From positions 1 through 14,458 of the forward strand of contig CADBND010000223.1 of assembly GCA_902795875.1 (NCBI GenBank): a DNA stretch of 14,458 nt, written 5' to 3'. This DNA is from an uncultured Erysipelotrichaceae bacterium (GTDB taxonomy: Bacteria > Bacillota_I > Bacilli_A > Erysipelotrichales > Erysipelotrichaceae). The notes under the pieces are model-generated. The model worked only from the letters and a program-made list of their open reading frames with translations. It was not told where the DNA came from and ran no database searches. Positions 5,931-12,441 of this stretch are shown here, piece after piece. Every line of letters begins with the position of its first letter. Position 1 is the stretch's first letter. Both the position numbers and the translations under genes were made by a program.

Positions 5931-7356
5931 CAGGCTGTTTAAAAACGCACCGGATGTCGAGATCAATCAGTTATCGATCGACTCTCGTCTCAAGATGAAG
6001 GATGCGATCTTTTTCTGTCTTGATGGCATCAAATATGACGGTCATGACTACATCAAAGAAGCCATCGACAACGGTGCGAAAGTTATCGTTTATTCCAAGG
6101 AACAGAAAGAAAAATATAAAGCGATCTATATCAAGGTCACAAATGTGAACAGTGCACTTACCAAGATCGCCGAAATATTCTATAATGATCCCAATAAAGG
6201 GATCGATAAGTATGTCGTTATCGGCAATTATGGAAGAAGTTCGGTGGCCAAGTTCATAAATGATTATCTGAATTCTGTTTCAAACTGTGGCTATATCGGG
6301 ATACTCGGCGTGAGCTACAACGATCTGAAACAGAATTCGCCATTCGCTACTTTGAATATCCTTGACAATCTCAGGATGCTGGATACAATGAAAAAAGGCG
6401 GTGTGAAGTCCTGCACCTTCGAAGCGGATGCCGCATCCTTAAATCTGCAAAAACTTGATTCTGTTCGTCCGGACATCGTCGTATATACTTGCACGGACCG
6501 CAATTCTTCCGAATTTCAGACCAATGACTTTTTCAATTATGTACGGCGTTATCTCTACACATTGGAAAACGAAACAGTCGTTTTATTCAATTGTGATGAT
6601 GCCTCTTATAACGAATTGAAAGATTCTGTTGATAACAGTGTGACTTACGGAACTTCTTCGATCGCCGACTATCAGATCCGGGATATCACGATCTATCCGA
6701 AAGGGATCTCGTTCAAGATCGTGCATGACGGCAATACCTACACGTGCACTTCTGACGTACAGGGTATGGTCAATGTTTATAATCTTACGGCTGCGATCGT
6801 TGCCATGCATCTCAGAGGATGGGACATGGAGGGTTCGATCGACTTCATGAAAGATGTTCCCTGTGTGGAAGGTGTGATGGAGAAGGTCGACAAAGACGCC
6901 AACATCATCGTCGACTGTGCTTACGATATCGGTTCGATCGAAGAGATCTTCAAATACGGTTCACAAGTCAAACGAAAGAATAAGTTGATCGGCGTCGTGA
7001 GTATCAACTATTCCGATGACGACAAACGGCTTGAGAAGATTGTGGATCTCTGTAACAGATATCTTGATATTGCGATCCTTACCGAGAACGAATCTCTTGA
7101 TTCTTCGGTTATGGAGATACTGGAAAGATGTGACCGTTATGAGAAAAAGACCCGTTTCTTATATATGTCGATGCGTTCCCAGGCGATCGAAAATGCGATC
7201 GAGATCATGAATACAAACGATGTGGTTTTGGTGATAGGAAAAGGAAACGAACGTTTTCTTTCCATGGGACTGGGCAAAGAAATGTATTACGGAGACAGAC
7301 ATTATGTCTTGAAATATCTGAACAAGAGAAGGAGTGAAGAAAATGAAATTATCTAA
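5920..7356 (+). CDS. MurE-like Mur-ligase homologue with degenerate catalytic motifs
   Basis: This 478-residue protein has the three-domain MurE layout. The N-terminal UDP-MurNAc-binding part keeps SIDSR (19-23) and a DGHDYIKEAIDNGA stretch (40-53). The rest is eroded. The P-loop is GNYGRSS (102-108) instead of GTNGKTT. The EVSSHAL equivalent is EADAASL (168-174). The TNLxxDHLDxH region reads TCTDRNSSEFQTN (190-202). The carbamylated-Lys segment is NYVRRYL. GRME becomes GVME (318-321), DYAHTPDS becomes DCAYDIGS (332-339), and the DNPR substrate motif becomes TENES (388-392). GKGHE survives as GKGNE (440-444). Peptidoglycan ligase activity is therefore unlikely. The reading frame is intact and translationally embedded (11-base overlap with mtaB, 14 with deoC, SD GAGGTGA at 5907), so it looks like a maintained paralogue with another role, not decay. 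The role is unknown. Confidence 0.85.
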   Translation: MLLSRLFKNAPDVEINQLSIDSRLKMKDAIFFCLDGIKYDGHDYIKEAIDNGAKVIVYSKEQKEKYKAIYIKVTNVNSALTKIAEIFYNDPNKGIDKYVVIGNYGRSSVAKFINDYLNSVSNCGYIGILGVSYNDLKQNSPFATLNILDNLRMLDTMKKGGVKSCTFEADAASLNLQKLDSVRPDIVVYTCTDRNSSEFQTNDFFNYVRRYLYTLENETVVLFNCDDASYNELKDSVDNSVTYGTSSIADYQIRDITIYPKGISFKIVHDGNTYTCTSDVQGMVNVYNLTAAIVAMHLRGWDMEGSIDFMKDVPCVEGVMEKVDKDANIIVDCAYDIGSIEEIFKYGSQVKRKNKLIGVVSINYSDDDKRLEKIVDLCNRYLDIAILTENESLDSSVMEILERCDRYEKKTRFLYMSMRSQAIENAIEIMNTNDVVLVIGKGNERFLSMGLGKEMYYGDRHYVLKYLNKRRSEENEII

Positions 7357-7990
7357 GTATATCGATCATACCCTTTTGAAAGCTGATGCTTCCCTTGATG
7401 CAATCGGCAAACTTTGCGATGAAGCTATCGAGTATGATTTCAAATCGGTCTGTGTAAACACCTGCAATATCGAGTTCTGCAAGAAAAAACTTGAAGGCAG
7501 TGATGTCCTTGTATGCTGCGTCATTGGATTCCCTTTGGGTGCAATGTCTACAGAAGCTAAGATCGCTGAAACAAAAGATGCGATCCGGAAAGGTGCTGAT
7601 GAGGTCGATATGGTCATCAATATCGGTCGTCTGAAAGACAATGATCTCGATTATGTTACTGATGAGATCGCAAAGATCAAGGAAGCCTGTGGTGAAAAAA
7701 CATTGAAGGTGATCATCGAGACTTGTCTGCTTACAGATGAAAAGAAAGTCAAAGCCTGCGAGTGCATCCTGAAAGCGAAAGCGGATTTCGTCAAGACTTC
7801 TACCGGGTTCTCTACAGGCGGTGCTACATTTGAAGATGTCGCACTGTTAAAGAAGACGGTAGGGGACAAGTGTTATATCAAAGCGGCCGGCGGTGTACGC
7901 AGCAGAGAAGATTTTGAGAAGATGATCGCTCTTGGTGCGAACAGGATCGGCACTTCATCCGGTACGAAACTGATTAATAAAGGTGAATGA
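7343..7990 (+). CDS. deoC: Deoxyribose-phosphate aldolase DeoC
   Basis: DeoC is a class I aldolase that splits 2-deoxyribose-5-phosphate into glyceraldehyde-3-phosphate and acetaldehyde in deoxynucleoside catabolism. The 215-residue TIM barrel is typical of the short bacterial form. It carries YIDHTLLK (6-13), the acid D89 in EVDMVINIG, the Schiff-base lysine K151 in FVKTSTGF, and K180 in KAAGGVR. The start at 7343 has AAGGAG (7329-7334) 8 bases upstream and gives the family beginning MKLSKYIDHT. An in-frame GTG at 7334 lies within that SD and is rejected. The gene overlaps the MurE-like gene by 14 bases and is last in the operon. I see no terminator hairpin between it and rpsU, so read-through is likely. 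Confidence 0.96.
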   Translation: MKLSKYIDHTLLKADASLDAIGKLCDEAIEYDFKSVCVNTCNIEFCKKKLEGSDVLVCCVIGFPLGAMSTEAKIAETKDAIRKGADEVDMVINIGRLKDNDLDYVTDEIAKIKEACGEKTLKVIIETCLLTDEKKVKACECILKAKADFVKTSTGFSTGGATFEDVALLKKTVGDKCYIKAAGGVRSREDFEKMIALGANRIGTSSGTKLINKGE

Positions 7991-8015
7991 TATTTATTTT
8001 TCTGAATTATTCGTT

Positions 8016-8047
8016 TATAATAAAAAAGCCGAAAAAAAGGGGGTGAG
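8016..8047 (+). promoter_or_regulatory. rpsU promoter -10 box and strong ribosome-binding site
   Basis: TATAAT at 8016-8021 predicts a transcript start near 8028. AAGGGGGTGAG at 8037-8047, just before the ATG at 8051, is an extended anti-SD match. This gene has a short conventional leader, in contrast to the leaderless starts of rsmE, the PfkB gene and rdgB. No clear -35 is visible. Confidence 0.6.
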
Positions 8048-8050
8048 ATT

Positions 8051-8230
8051 ATGGCAAAGGTAATCGTTAAAGAAAACGAACAGCTCGATGATGCTTTACG
8101 TCGTTTTAAGAGACAGGTTTCCCGTAATGGCACGCTCCTGGAAGCTAGAAAAAGAGAGTATTACGTTAAACCGGGTATCAAAAAGAGACTCAAACGTGAA
8201 AACGCTCGTAAATTAAGAAGATCTAAGTAA
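8051..8230 (+). CDS. rpsU: 30S ribosomal protein S21
   Basis: This is a small basic protein of 59 residues beginning MAKVIVKENEQLDDALRRFK and ending KLRRSK. It has the S21 pattern throughout, including RFKRQVSRNGTL and the RKREYY segment, followed by an Arg/Lys-rich tail. S21 sits on the 30S platform near the 3' end of 16S rRNA, close to the anti-Shine-Dalgarno, and helps initiation on structured or SD-led messages. It is preceded by its own -10 box and a strong SD, and followed at once by a terminator. Its position downstream of rsmE-mtaB matches a conserved Bacillota neighbourhood. Confidence 0.97.
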   Translation: MAKVIVKENEQLDDALRRFKRQVSRNGTLLEARKREYYVKPGIKKRLKRENARKLRRSK

Positions 8231-8254
8231 AAGCCAACTCATCAGTTGGTTTTT
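8231..8254 (+). terminator. Terminator after rpsU
   Basis: CCAACT (8234-8239) pairs with AGTTGG (8244-8249) around CATC. Flanking AAG and TTT extend the stem with one G-T pair, and the T run reaches 8254. It begins directly after the rpsU stop. The next gene's -10 box starts 5 bases beyond the T run. Confidence 0.85.
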
Positions 8255-8258
8255 CTAT

Positions 8259-8264
8259 TAAAAT
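8259..8264 (+). promoter_or_regulatory. -10 box of a leaderless promoter for the PfkB-family gene
   Basis: TAAAAT starts exactly 12 bases before the ATG at 8271, so the predicted +1 is the A of the start codon. No -35 resembling TTGACA is visible. GGAT at 8265-8268 is too close to the ATG to act as a Shine-Dalgarno. Confidence 0.6.
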
Positions 8265-8270
8265 GGATAT

Positions 8271-9188
8271 ATGAGCAGTATCAACATTCTCGGCGCAGCA
8301 TGTGTCGATCTCCTATTATCTACAGTCGAAAAAGAAAAGTTCTTTTCCGGAAAATATAAAGTCGGATCGATGAAGAGTCGTTTCGGCGGAGACGGTTTGA
8401 ATCAGGCAATCAATCTATCCCGCATGGGAAATGATGTGTCTTTTTCTTTCCTGGCAGGAAAAGACATGTATGGAGATGCAATCAAAGCGTTTTTGGATGA
8501 AAACAGAGTTAATTACGAAACAAGTTCTTTCAAAGACGATGTCGATACCTATCTGTCGCTTATGATGATCATGGAAGATGGTGAACATTTATTTGTAGGA
8601 AACGAGAACGGATCGCTTCGCCTGTTTGACCTGAACGACATCTTCATCGATGAAGACTGCAGGATCGTTTCCTTCGGATCTTTATTCATATCAAAAAAAA
8701 TTGATACTGAAAAATATGAACGTTTGTTTTCTTCTGTTAAGGAAAAGGGGAAGATTCTGTGTGTTGACTGTTCAACACCAAAAAACGGCGAACACGTTAA
8801 AGAACTGTCTTATCTGAAATATATCGATCATTTTTTCTGCAATATCCATGAAGCGAAGATGCTTTGTGCTTGTGATGATCTTTTTGAATGTGAGAAGATG
8901 TTTAAAGAAGCAGGAGCTTATAACGTCATCATAAAACTGGGCAAAGATGGCTGCCTGTATAATGGAAAAGTTTATTCTCCAGAAGAGCAGATCAAATGTA
9001 TCGATTCTACGGGAGCGGGAGATGCTTTCGTTTCCGGATATATACATTCTCTGAATAAGGGAGAGAATATGGAAAAGCGCCTTTCTTTTGCGAATCATTG
9101 CGGAGGAATGGCATGTCAATATATCGGTGCGAACGAATGGAGCGCACATCTGTTGTGTGAAAGGGATATGAATGGAATACATATTTAA
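8271..9188 (+). CDS. PfkB/ribokinase-family sugar kinase
   Basis: This ATP-dependent kinase has 305 residues and the ribokinase-like fold. It begins MSSINILGAACVDLLL. PfkB signature 1 is GGDGLNQAINLSRMG (39-53), and signature 2 is DSTGAGDAFVSGY (245-257), with the anion-hole GAGD and catalytic base D251. Substrate cannot be assigned. Ribose, deoxyribose, fructose, fructose-1-phosphate or a nucleoside are all possible. The nearby deoC makes a pentose or deoxynucleoside link tempting, but rpsU and a terminator separate them. It is cysteine-rich for the family (about 13 Cys). The start has no SD and is probably leaderless. The 3' end overlaps phoH by 17 bases, so the two form one unit. Confidence 0.9.
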   Translation: MSSINILGAACVDLLLSTVEKEKFFSGKYKVGSMKSRFGGDGLNQAINLSRMGNDVSFSFLAGKDMYGDAIKAFLDENRVNYETSSFKDDVDTYLSLMMIMEDGEHLFVGNENGSLRLFDLNDIFIDEDCRIVSFGSLFISKKIDTEKYERLFSSVKEKGKILCVDCSTPKNGEHVKELSYLKYIDHFFCNIHEAKMLCACDDLFECEKMFKEAGAYNVIIKLGKDGCLYNGKVYSPEEQIKCIDSTGAGDAFVSGYIHSLNKGENMEKRLSFANHCGGMACQYIGANEWSAHLLCERDMNGIHI

Positions 9189-10107
9189 CGGACTGGATCA
9201 GGAAGAGATCAAAAATATCGTAGGGATCAATGATGAGAACCTGAATCTTCTCGAAGAACTGTATGATTGTGGCATTGTTTACCGCGACAATTATTTCAAG
9301 ATCCTCTCTGATGACAAAGAACTCTTTTCGAAATTTTCCACCCATATGGATTATCTCGTCAAGATGTGCAAGACCGACCGTATCGACCATGATCTGATCA
9401 AACAATCTTTCATTCATATCAATGATTCGGAAAGGGAATACATCAACAGCGAAACGCTTGCCTATTCTTTCAATGGCCGTCCTTTCAAATGCAAGACCGC
9501 CAATCAGTATCGTTTTATCAAGACGATCCGGAACAATGATCTTACTTTTGCGATCGGACCGGCCGGTACCGGAAAGACCTTCCTTGCCGTTCTTATGGCG
9601 GTGACGATGCTGAAAAAAGGGGAAGTGAATCGTATCATCATCACCAGGCCGGCTGTGGAAGCGGGCGAGTCTTTGGGATTCCTGCCTGGAGATCTGAAGG
9701 AGAAGATCGATCCGTATCTGATGCCGATCTATGATTCGCTTGATATCGTATTAGGCCATGAACAGAAAGAAAAACTGCTGGAACGGGGTACGATCGAAGT
9801 GATACCGCTCGCTTATATGCGAGGCAGAACATTAGATGAAGCATTCATCATCCTCGATGAGGCACAGAATACGACTGATAAACAAATGCTGATGTTTCTG
9901 ACACGTCTTGGTTTCAATTCCAGAATGGTCGTCAACGGCGATATCACGCAGATCGATCTGAATATCAGAAAAGAACGTTCCGGACTAGTGATCGCCTATG
10001 AGAAACTGAAAGATATCAAGAATATCGGGTTCGTCGAATTCGGCCCGCATGATGTCGTAAGGAATCCGCTTGTAGAAACTATCATATCCCGATTCAATAT
10101 CGACTGA
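9172..10107 (+). CDS. phoH: PhoH-like P-loop ATPase (YbeZ type)
   Basis: This 311-residue cytoplasmic protein has an N-terminal RNA-binding-like region and a C-terminal PhoH NTPase domain. It shows Walker A GPAGTGKT (129-136), the PhoH-specific TRPAVEAGESLGFLPGD (158-174), Walker B ILDEAQN (227-233) and VVNGDITQIDL (253-263). YbeZ-type PhoH proteins work with YbeY in rRNA and RNA metabolism. Here the usual ybeY-dgkA-era neighbours do not follow; a terminator does. The start at 9172 has AAAGGGA (9160-9166) five bases upstream, inside the end of the PfkB gene, so it is a translationally coupled second gene with a true SD. Confidence 0.95.
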   Translation: MEYIFNGLDQEEIKNIVGINDENLNLLEELYDCGIVYRDNYFKILSDDKELFSKFSTHMDYLVKMCKTDRIDHDLIKQSFIHINDSEREYINSETLAYSFNGRPFKCKTANQYRFIKTIRNNDLTFAIGPAGTGKTFLAVLMAVTMLKKGEVNRIIITRPAVEAGESLGFLPGDLKEKIDPYLMPIYDSLDIVLGHEQKEKLLERGTIEVIPLAYMRGRTLDEAFIILDEAQNTTDKQMLMFLTRLGFNSRMVVNGDITQIDLNIRKERSGLVIAYEKLKDIKNIGFVEFGPHDVVRNPLVETIISRFNID

Positions 10108-10124
10108 ACTGGAAAATGAAAAAT

Positions 10125-10148
10125 GGAGATACTTCGGTATCTCTTTTT
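10125..10148 (+). terminator. Terminator after phoH with a UUCG tetraloop
   Basis: GAGATAC (10126-10132) pairs with GTATCTC (10137-10143) around TTCG, forming the very stable C(UUCG)G tetraloop. T follows at 10144-10148. It closes the PfkB-phoH unit. Confidence 0.93.
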
Positions 10149-10175
10149 GTATGCTGAATCGATATGTTTTTGTAT

Positions 10176-10181
10176 TATAAT
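10176..10181 (+). promoter_or_regulatory. -10 box of a leaderless promoter for rdgB
   Basis: A perfect TATAAT begins exactly 12 bases before the ATG at 10188, placing +1 on the A of the start codon. CTGAAT at 10154-10159 (16-base spacer) is a weak -35 candidate. There is no Shine-Dalgarno in the bases before the ATG (TACCCTT). Confidence 0.68.
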
Positions 10182-10187
10182 ACCCTT

Positions 10188-10781
10188 ATGAAAAAATTAT
10201 TTATCGCTTCAAACAACCCTCATAAACTGGAGGAGATCAGAGATATACTTGAACAAAATGGCGTTTCGATCGAACTTCTTTGTCCAAAGGACATGGGTTA
10301 TACCCAAGAACCGGTTGAAGACGGAAATACCTTTGCTGAGAACGCTTATATCAAAGCGAAGTTCTATCATGATCTGTGCTGTCTTCCGACGATTGCGGAT
10401 GATTCCGGGATCTGCATCGATTATTTCGATGGAAAACCCGGTATCCATTCAGCGCGATTCCTGCCGGAAATGGATTATCCACAGAAATGTGCCTATATCG
10501 TTGAACAGATGAAAGATGTGAAGGACAACAGAGGAGCCCAGTTTTATGATTGCCTTTGCTTCATCGACGGTCAGGGAACTGTCCGTTATTATGAAGGCGT
10601 TAATCAAGGTGAGATCGCCTATGAACCGGCCGGTGATAAAGGATTTGGATATGATCCGATCTTTCTGATCCCGCAATACAACAAAACCGAAGCAGAACTT
10701 GGCGAAGAATATAAAAATGAATACTCACACAGAGCGAAAGCTCTTAAGAAATGGATCATCGATGCAAAAGAATCGTTATAG
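10188..10781 (+). CDS. rdgB: XTP/dITP diphosphatase RdgB (HAM1 family)
   Basis: This house-cleaning enzyme hydrolyses ITP, dITP and XTP to monophosphates, keeping deaminated purines out of nucleic acids. The 197-residue protein has the family motifs in order: IASNNPHKLEEI (6-17), ADDSG (70-74), the substrate-binding GFGYDPIF (152-159) and SHRAKA (180-185). The start at 10188 gives the canonical MKKLFIASNN. An in-frame ATG at 10164 would add 8 residues but lies upstream of the -10 box and is rejected. The 3' end overlaps the DUF1461 gene by 20 bases, making rdgB the first gene of a four-gene unit. No SD is present and a leaderless message is predicted. Confidence 0.96.
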   Translation: MKKLFIASNNPHKLEEIRDILEQNGVSIELLCPKDMGYTQEPVEDGNTFAENAYIKAKFYHDLCCLPTIADDSGICIDYFDGKPGIHSARFLPEMDYPQKCAYIVEQMKDVKDNRGAQFYDCLCFIDGQGTVRYYEGVNQGEIAYEPAGDKGFGYDPIFLIPQYNKTEAELGEEYKNEYSHRAKALKKWIIDAKESL

Positions 10782-11463
10782 TAAGACATTAGGAATGGTT
10801 TTCTCAGTATCCTTTATCATTTTCTCGCTGCTTTTATCTGTTCATTTCTGGTCTTTCAACGAGAGCTTTTACCGTTCTGAACACAGCAAGCTGAAGCTCT
10901 ATGGAAGATCGATCGCGGAACATATCGGTATCACCGAAGATGACCTTGATAAGTTGACTTCCTTCACTTTGCATTATTTGAATGATCCTGATGCATCTTT
11001 AGATATACAGATGAAAGTCAACGGTGTCGAAAGAGAGATCTTCACCGATGATGAAAAATTACATATGGTTGATGTACGGAACCTGAATCTTGCCGCAAAT
11101 GTGATCCTCATCGTTACTGGCATCCTTTGTGTTTCCTGTATGATCTATTTTGTTGTAACAAAATGTTTTGATACCTTGTTTCTTTCCTATAAGAAAACAC
11201 TTCTTTATGCAGCGATCTTTTTCGGCATACTGATCTGCTGGATCGTGATCGATTTCGATTCTTTCTGGACGATGTTCCATCACCTTTTCTTTCCAAGCAA
11301 CGAGCTTTGGCTGCTTGATCTGAGAAAGGATATCCTGATCATGATCGTTCCGCCGGAATTCTTCAATCACCTGGTTTTGACGATCGTAGCTACTTTCATC
11401 AGCCTGGTCGTCTGCATGTATTTATTGCTTTCTTTTCTGTATAAAGGAAGGATCGTTCGATGA
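10762..11463 (+). CDS. DUF1461 / TIGR01906 integral membrane protein
   Basis: This 233-residue membrane protein of unknown function shows the hallmarks of the TIGR01906 (DUF1461) family. A first transmembrane segment spans about 9-30. A likely extracytoplasmic region (about 31-108) contains FTDDEKLHMVDV (94-105). Three further segments lie at about 111-132, 146-164 and 204-226. The conserved FHHLFFPSNELWLLD lies at 172-186, with MIVPPEFF at 194-201. I chose ATG 10762 because it places a basic N-terminus (MQKNRYSK) before the first helix; its SD is poor. Upstream in-frame starts (10699 TTG, 10717 ATG) lie deeper inside rdgB. It overlaps rdgB by 20 bases and trmL by 4 (ATGA), so it is translated as part of the operon. 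Its job is unknown. Confidence 0.82.
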   Translation: MQKNRYSKTLGMVFSVSFIIFSLLLSVHFWSFNESFYRSEHSKLKLYGRSIAEHIGITEDDLDKLTSFTLHYLNDPDASLDIQMKVNGVEREIFTDDEKLHMVDVRNLNLAANVILIVTGILCVSCMIYFVVTKCFDTLFLSYKKTLLYAAIFFGILICWIVIDFDSFWTMFHHLFFPSNELWLLDLRKDILIMIVPPEFFNHLVLTIVATFISLVVCMYLLLSFLYKGRIVR

Positions 11464-11966
11464 TCAATATCGTTCTATATGAACCGGAGATCCCTCAGAA
11501 CACCGGAAACATCATGCGGACCTGTTCCGTTTTTGAAATGGGTCTTCATCTGATCGAACCATTAGGTTTTTCATTGGACGAAAAACATCTGAGAAGAAGC
11601 GGCATGGATTATATCGAAGATGTCGACTACAAAGTATATAAAAACTGGGAATCTTTTCTGGAAGGAAAGAACGGACAGTTCGTCTTCTTTTCCCGTTATG
11701 GAATGAGATCGTTTCAGGAATGTGTTTTCGAAAAAGATAAGGATATCTATCTCGTATTTGGAAAAGAATCCACAGGGATCGATAAAAAGATACTGAAACA
11801 AAACATCGATTCCTGTTACCGTATTCCCATGAGAAAAGACGCCAGAAGCCTGAATCTTTCCAATTGTGTTGCGATCGGCGCCTATGAATGTATGCGCCAG
11901 ATCGGATTCGGTGATCTGAGTGACAGAGAGTTTATTAAGGGAGAGGATTTTCTATTGCGATGCTGA
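11460..11966 (+). CDS. trmL: tRNA (cytidine/uridine34-2'-O)-methyltransferase TrmL
   Basis: This SPOUT methyltransferase uses SAM to 2'-O-methylate the wobble nucleotide of tRNA-Leu isoacceptors. The 168-residue single-domain length fits TrmL (YibK/CspR). Motifs are IVLYEPEIPQNTGNIMRTC (4-22), FGKESTG (100-106) and IPMRKDARSLNLSN (122-135), which together form the trefoil-knot SAM site. The start at 11460 overlaps the DUF1461 stop (ATGA), with AAAGGAAGGA (11443-11452) 7 bases upstream. The end overlaps the next gene by 7 bases. It is the second SPOUT enzyme in the window, after RsmE. Confidence 0.95.
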   Translation: MINIVLYEPEIPQNTGNIMRTCSVFEMGLHLIEPLGFSLDEKHLRRSGMDYIEDVDYKVYKNWESFLEGKNGQFVFFSRYGMRSFQECVFEKDKDIYLVFGKESTGIDKKILKQNIDSCYRIPMRKDARSLNLSNCVAIGAYECMRQIGFGDLSDREFIKGEDFLLRC

Positions 11967-12418
11967 AGATATGCCTGTGTTCCGATAATCACGGTGACAT
12001 CAATTCGATAAACAAGATCCTGGATGATAATCCTGCTTGTGATTATTATTTTCATTGCGGAGATTCCTTGCTTCCTCCGGAAGAACTTGAGCCATTTATC
12101 TCTGTGAACGGAAATAATGATTGGGCTTTTGATTATCCCAAATCCCGTAGATTTGAATTAGCCGGACATTCGATCTATATGTTTCATGGAACAGGCTATA
12201 CGTTTTCAGATAAGCTTCTGATACAAAAAGCAAAGGAAGAAAAGGCAGATATCATCTTCTATGGCCACTCCCATATCTTTTCCCATAAGATAATGAACAA
12301 TGTTCATTTTATTAACCCCGGTTCAACGTCTCATAATCGGGATCTGACTTCTCCCTGTTATGCCAGAGTATATCTCTTCGATGACGGAAGAGTACATGTT
12401 GAAAGGATCGATCTATAA
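11960..12418 (+). CDS. YfcE/MJ0936-type metallophosphoesterase
   Basis: This calcineurin-like phosphodiesterase has 152 residues with a full metal-site set: D9 and H11 in SDNHG, D35 in HCGD, N52/D54 in NGNND (50-54), H76 in MFHG, and GHSH (102-105). INPGST (118-123) is typical of the YfcE/MJ0936 subfamily, which hydrolyses phosphodiesters in vitro and has no settled physiological substrate. The start at 11960 overlaps trmL by 7 bases. GAGAGGA (11941-11947) is about 12 bases upstream, so initiation may rely on coupling. It is the last gene of the rdgB unit; its TAA is already within the following terminator. Confidence 0.9.
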   Translation: MLKICLCSDNHGDINSINKILDDNPACDYYFHCGDSLLPPEELEPFISVNGNNDWAFDYPKSRRFELAGHSIYMFHGTGYTFSDKLLIQKAKEEKADIIFYGHSHIFSHKIMNNVHFINPGSTSHNRDLTSPCYARVYLFDDGRVHVERIDL

Positions 12419-12441
12419 AAAAAGGACTCGCGTCCTTTTTT
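12417..12441. terminator. Bidirectional terminator between yfcE-like and ABC ATPase genes
   Basis: AAAAAAGGAC (12418-12427) pairs with GTCCTTTTTT (12432-12441) around TCGC. A-rich on one side and T-rich on the other, it provides a U tail for transcripts from both strands. The stop codon of each convergent gene lies partly in a stem arm. Confidence 0.9.

Noticed and set aside
8265..8268. GGAT as a Shine-Dalgarno for the PfkB gene
   Set aside because: Only about three bases separate it from the ATG, too close for normal initiation, and it would lie upstream of the predicted +1.
9007..9417. Minus-strand open frame of 136 codons opposite the PfkB/phoH junction
   Set aside because: It overlaps two confidently identified genes antisense, with no motif or ribosome-binding site.
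10164..10187. Upstream ATG extending RdgB by 8 residues
   Set aside because: It precedes the TATAAT box, and the family N-terminus MKKLFIASNN begins exactly at 10188.
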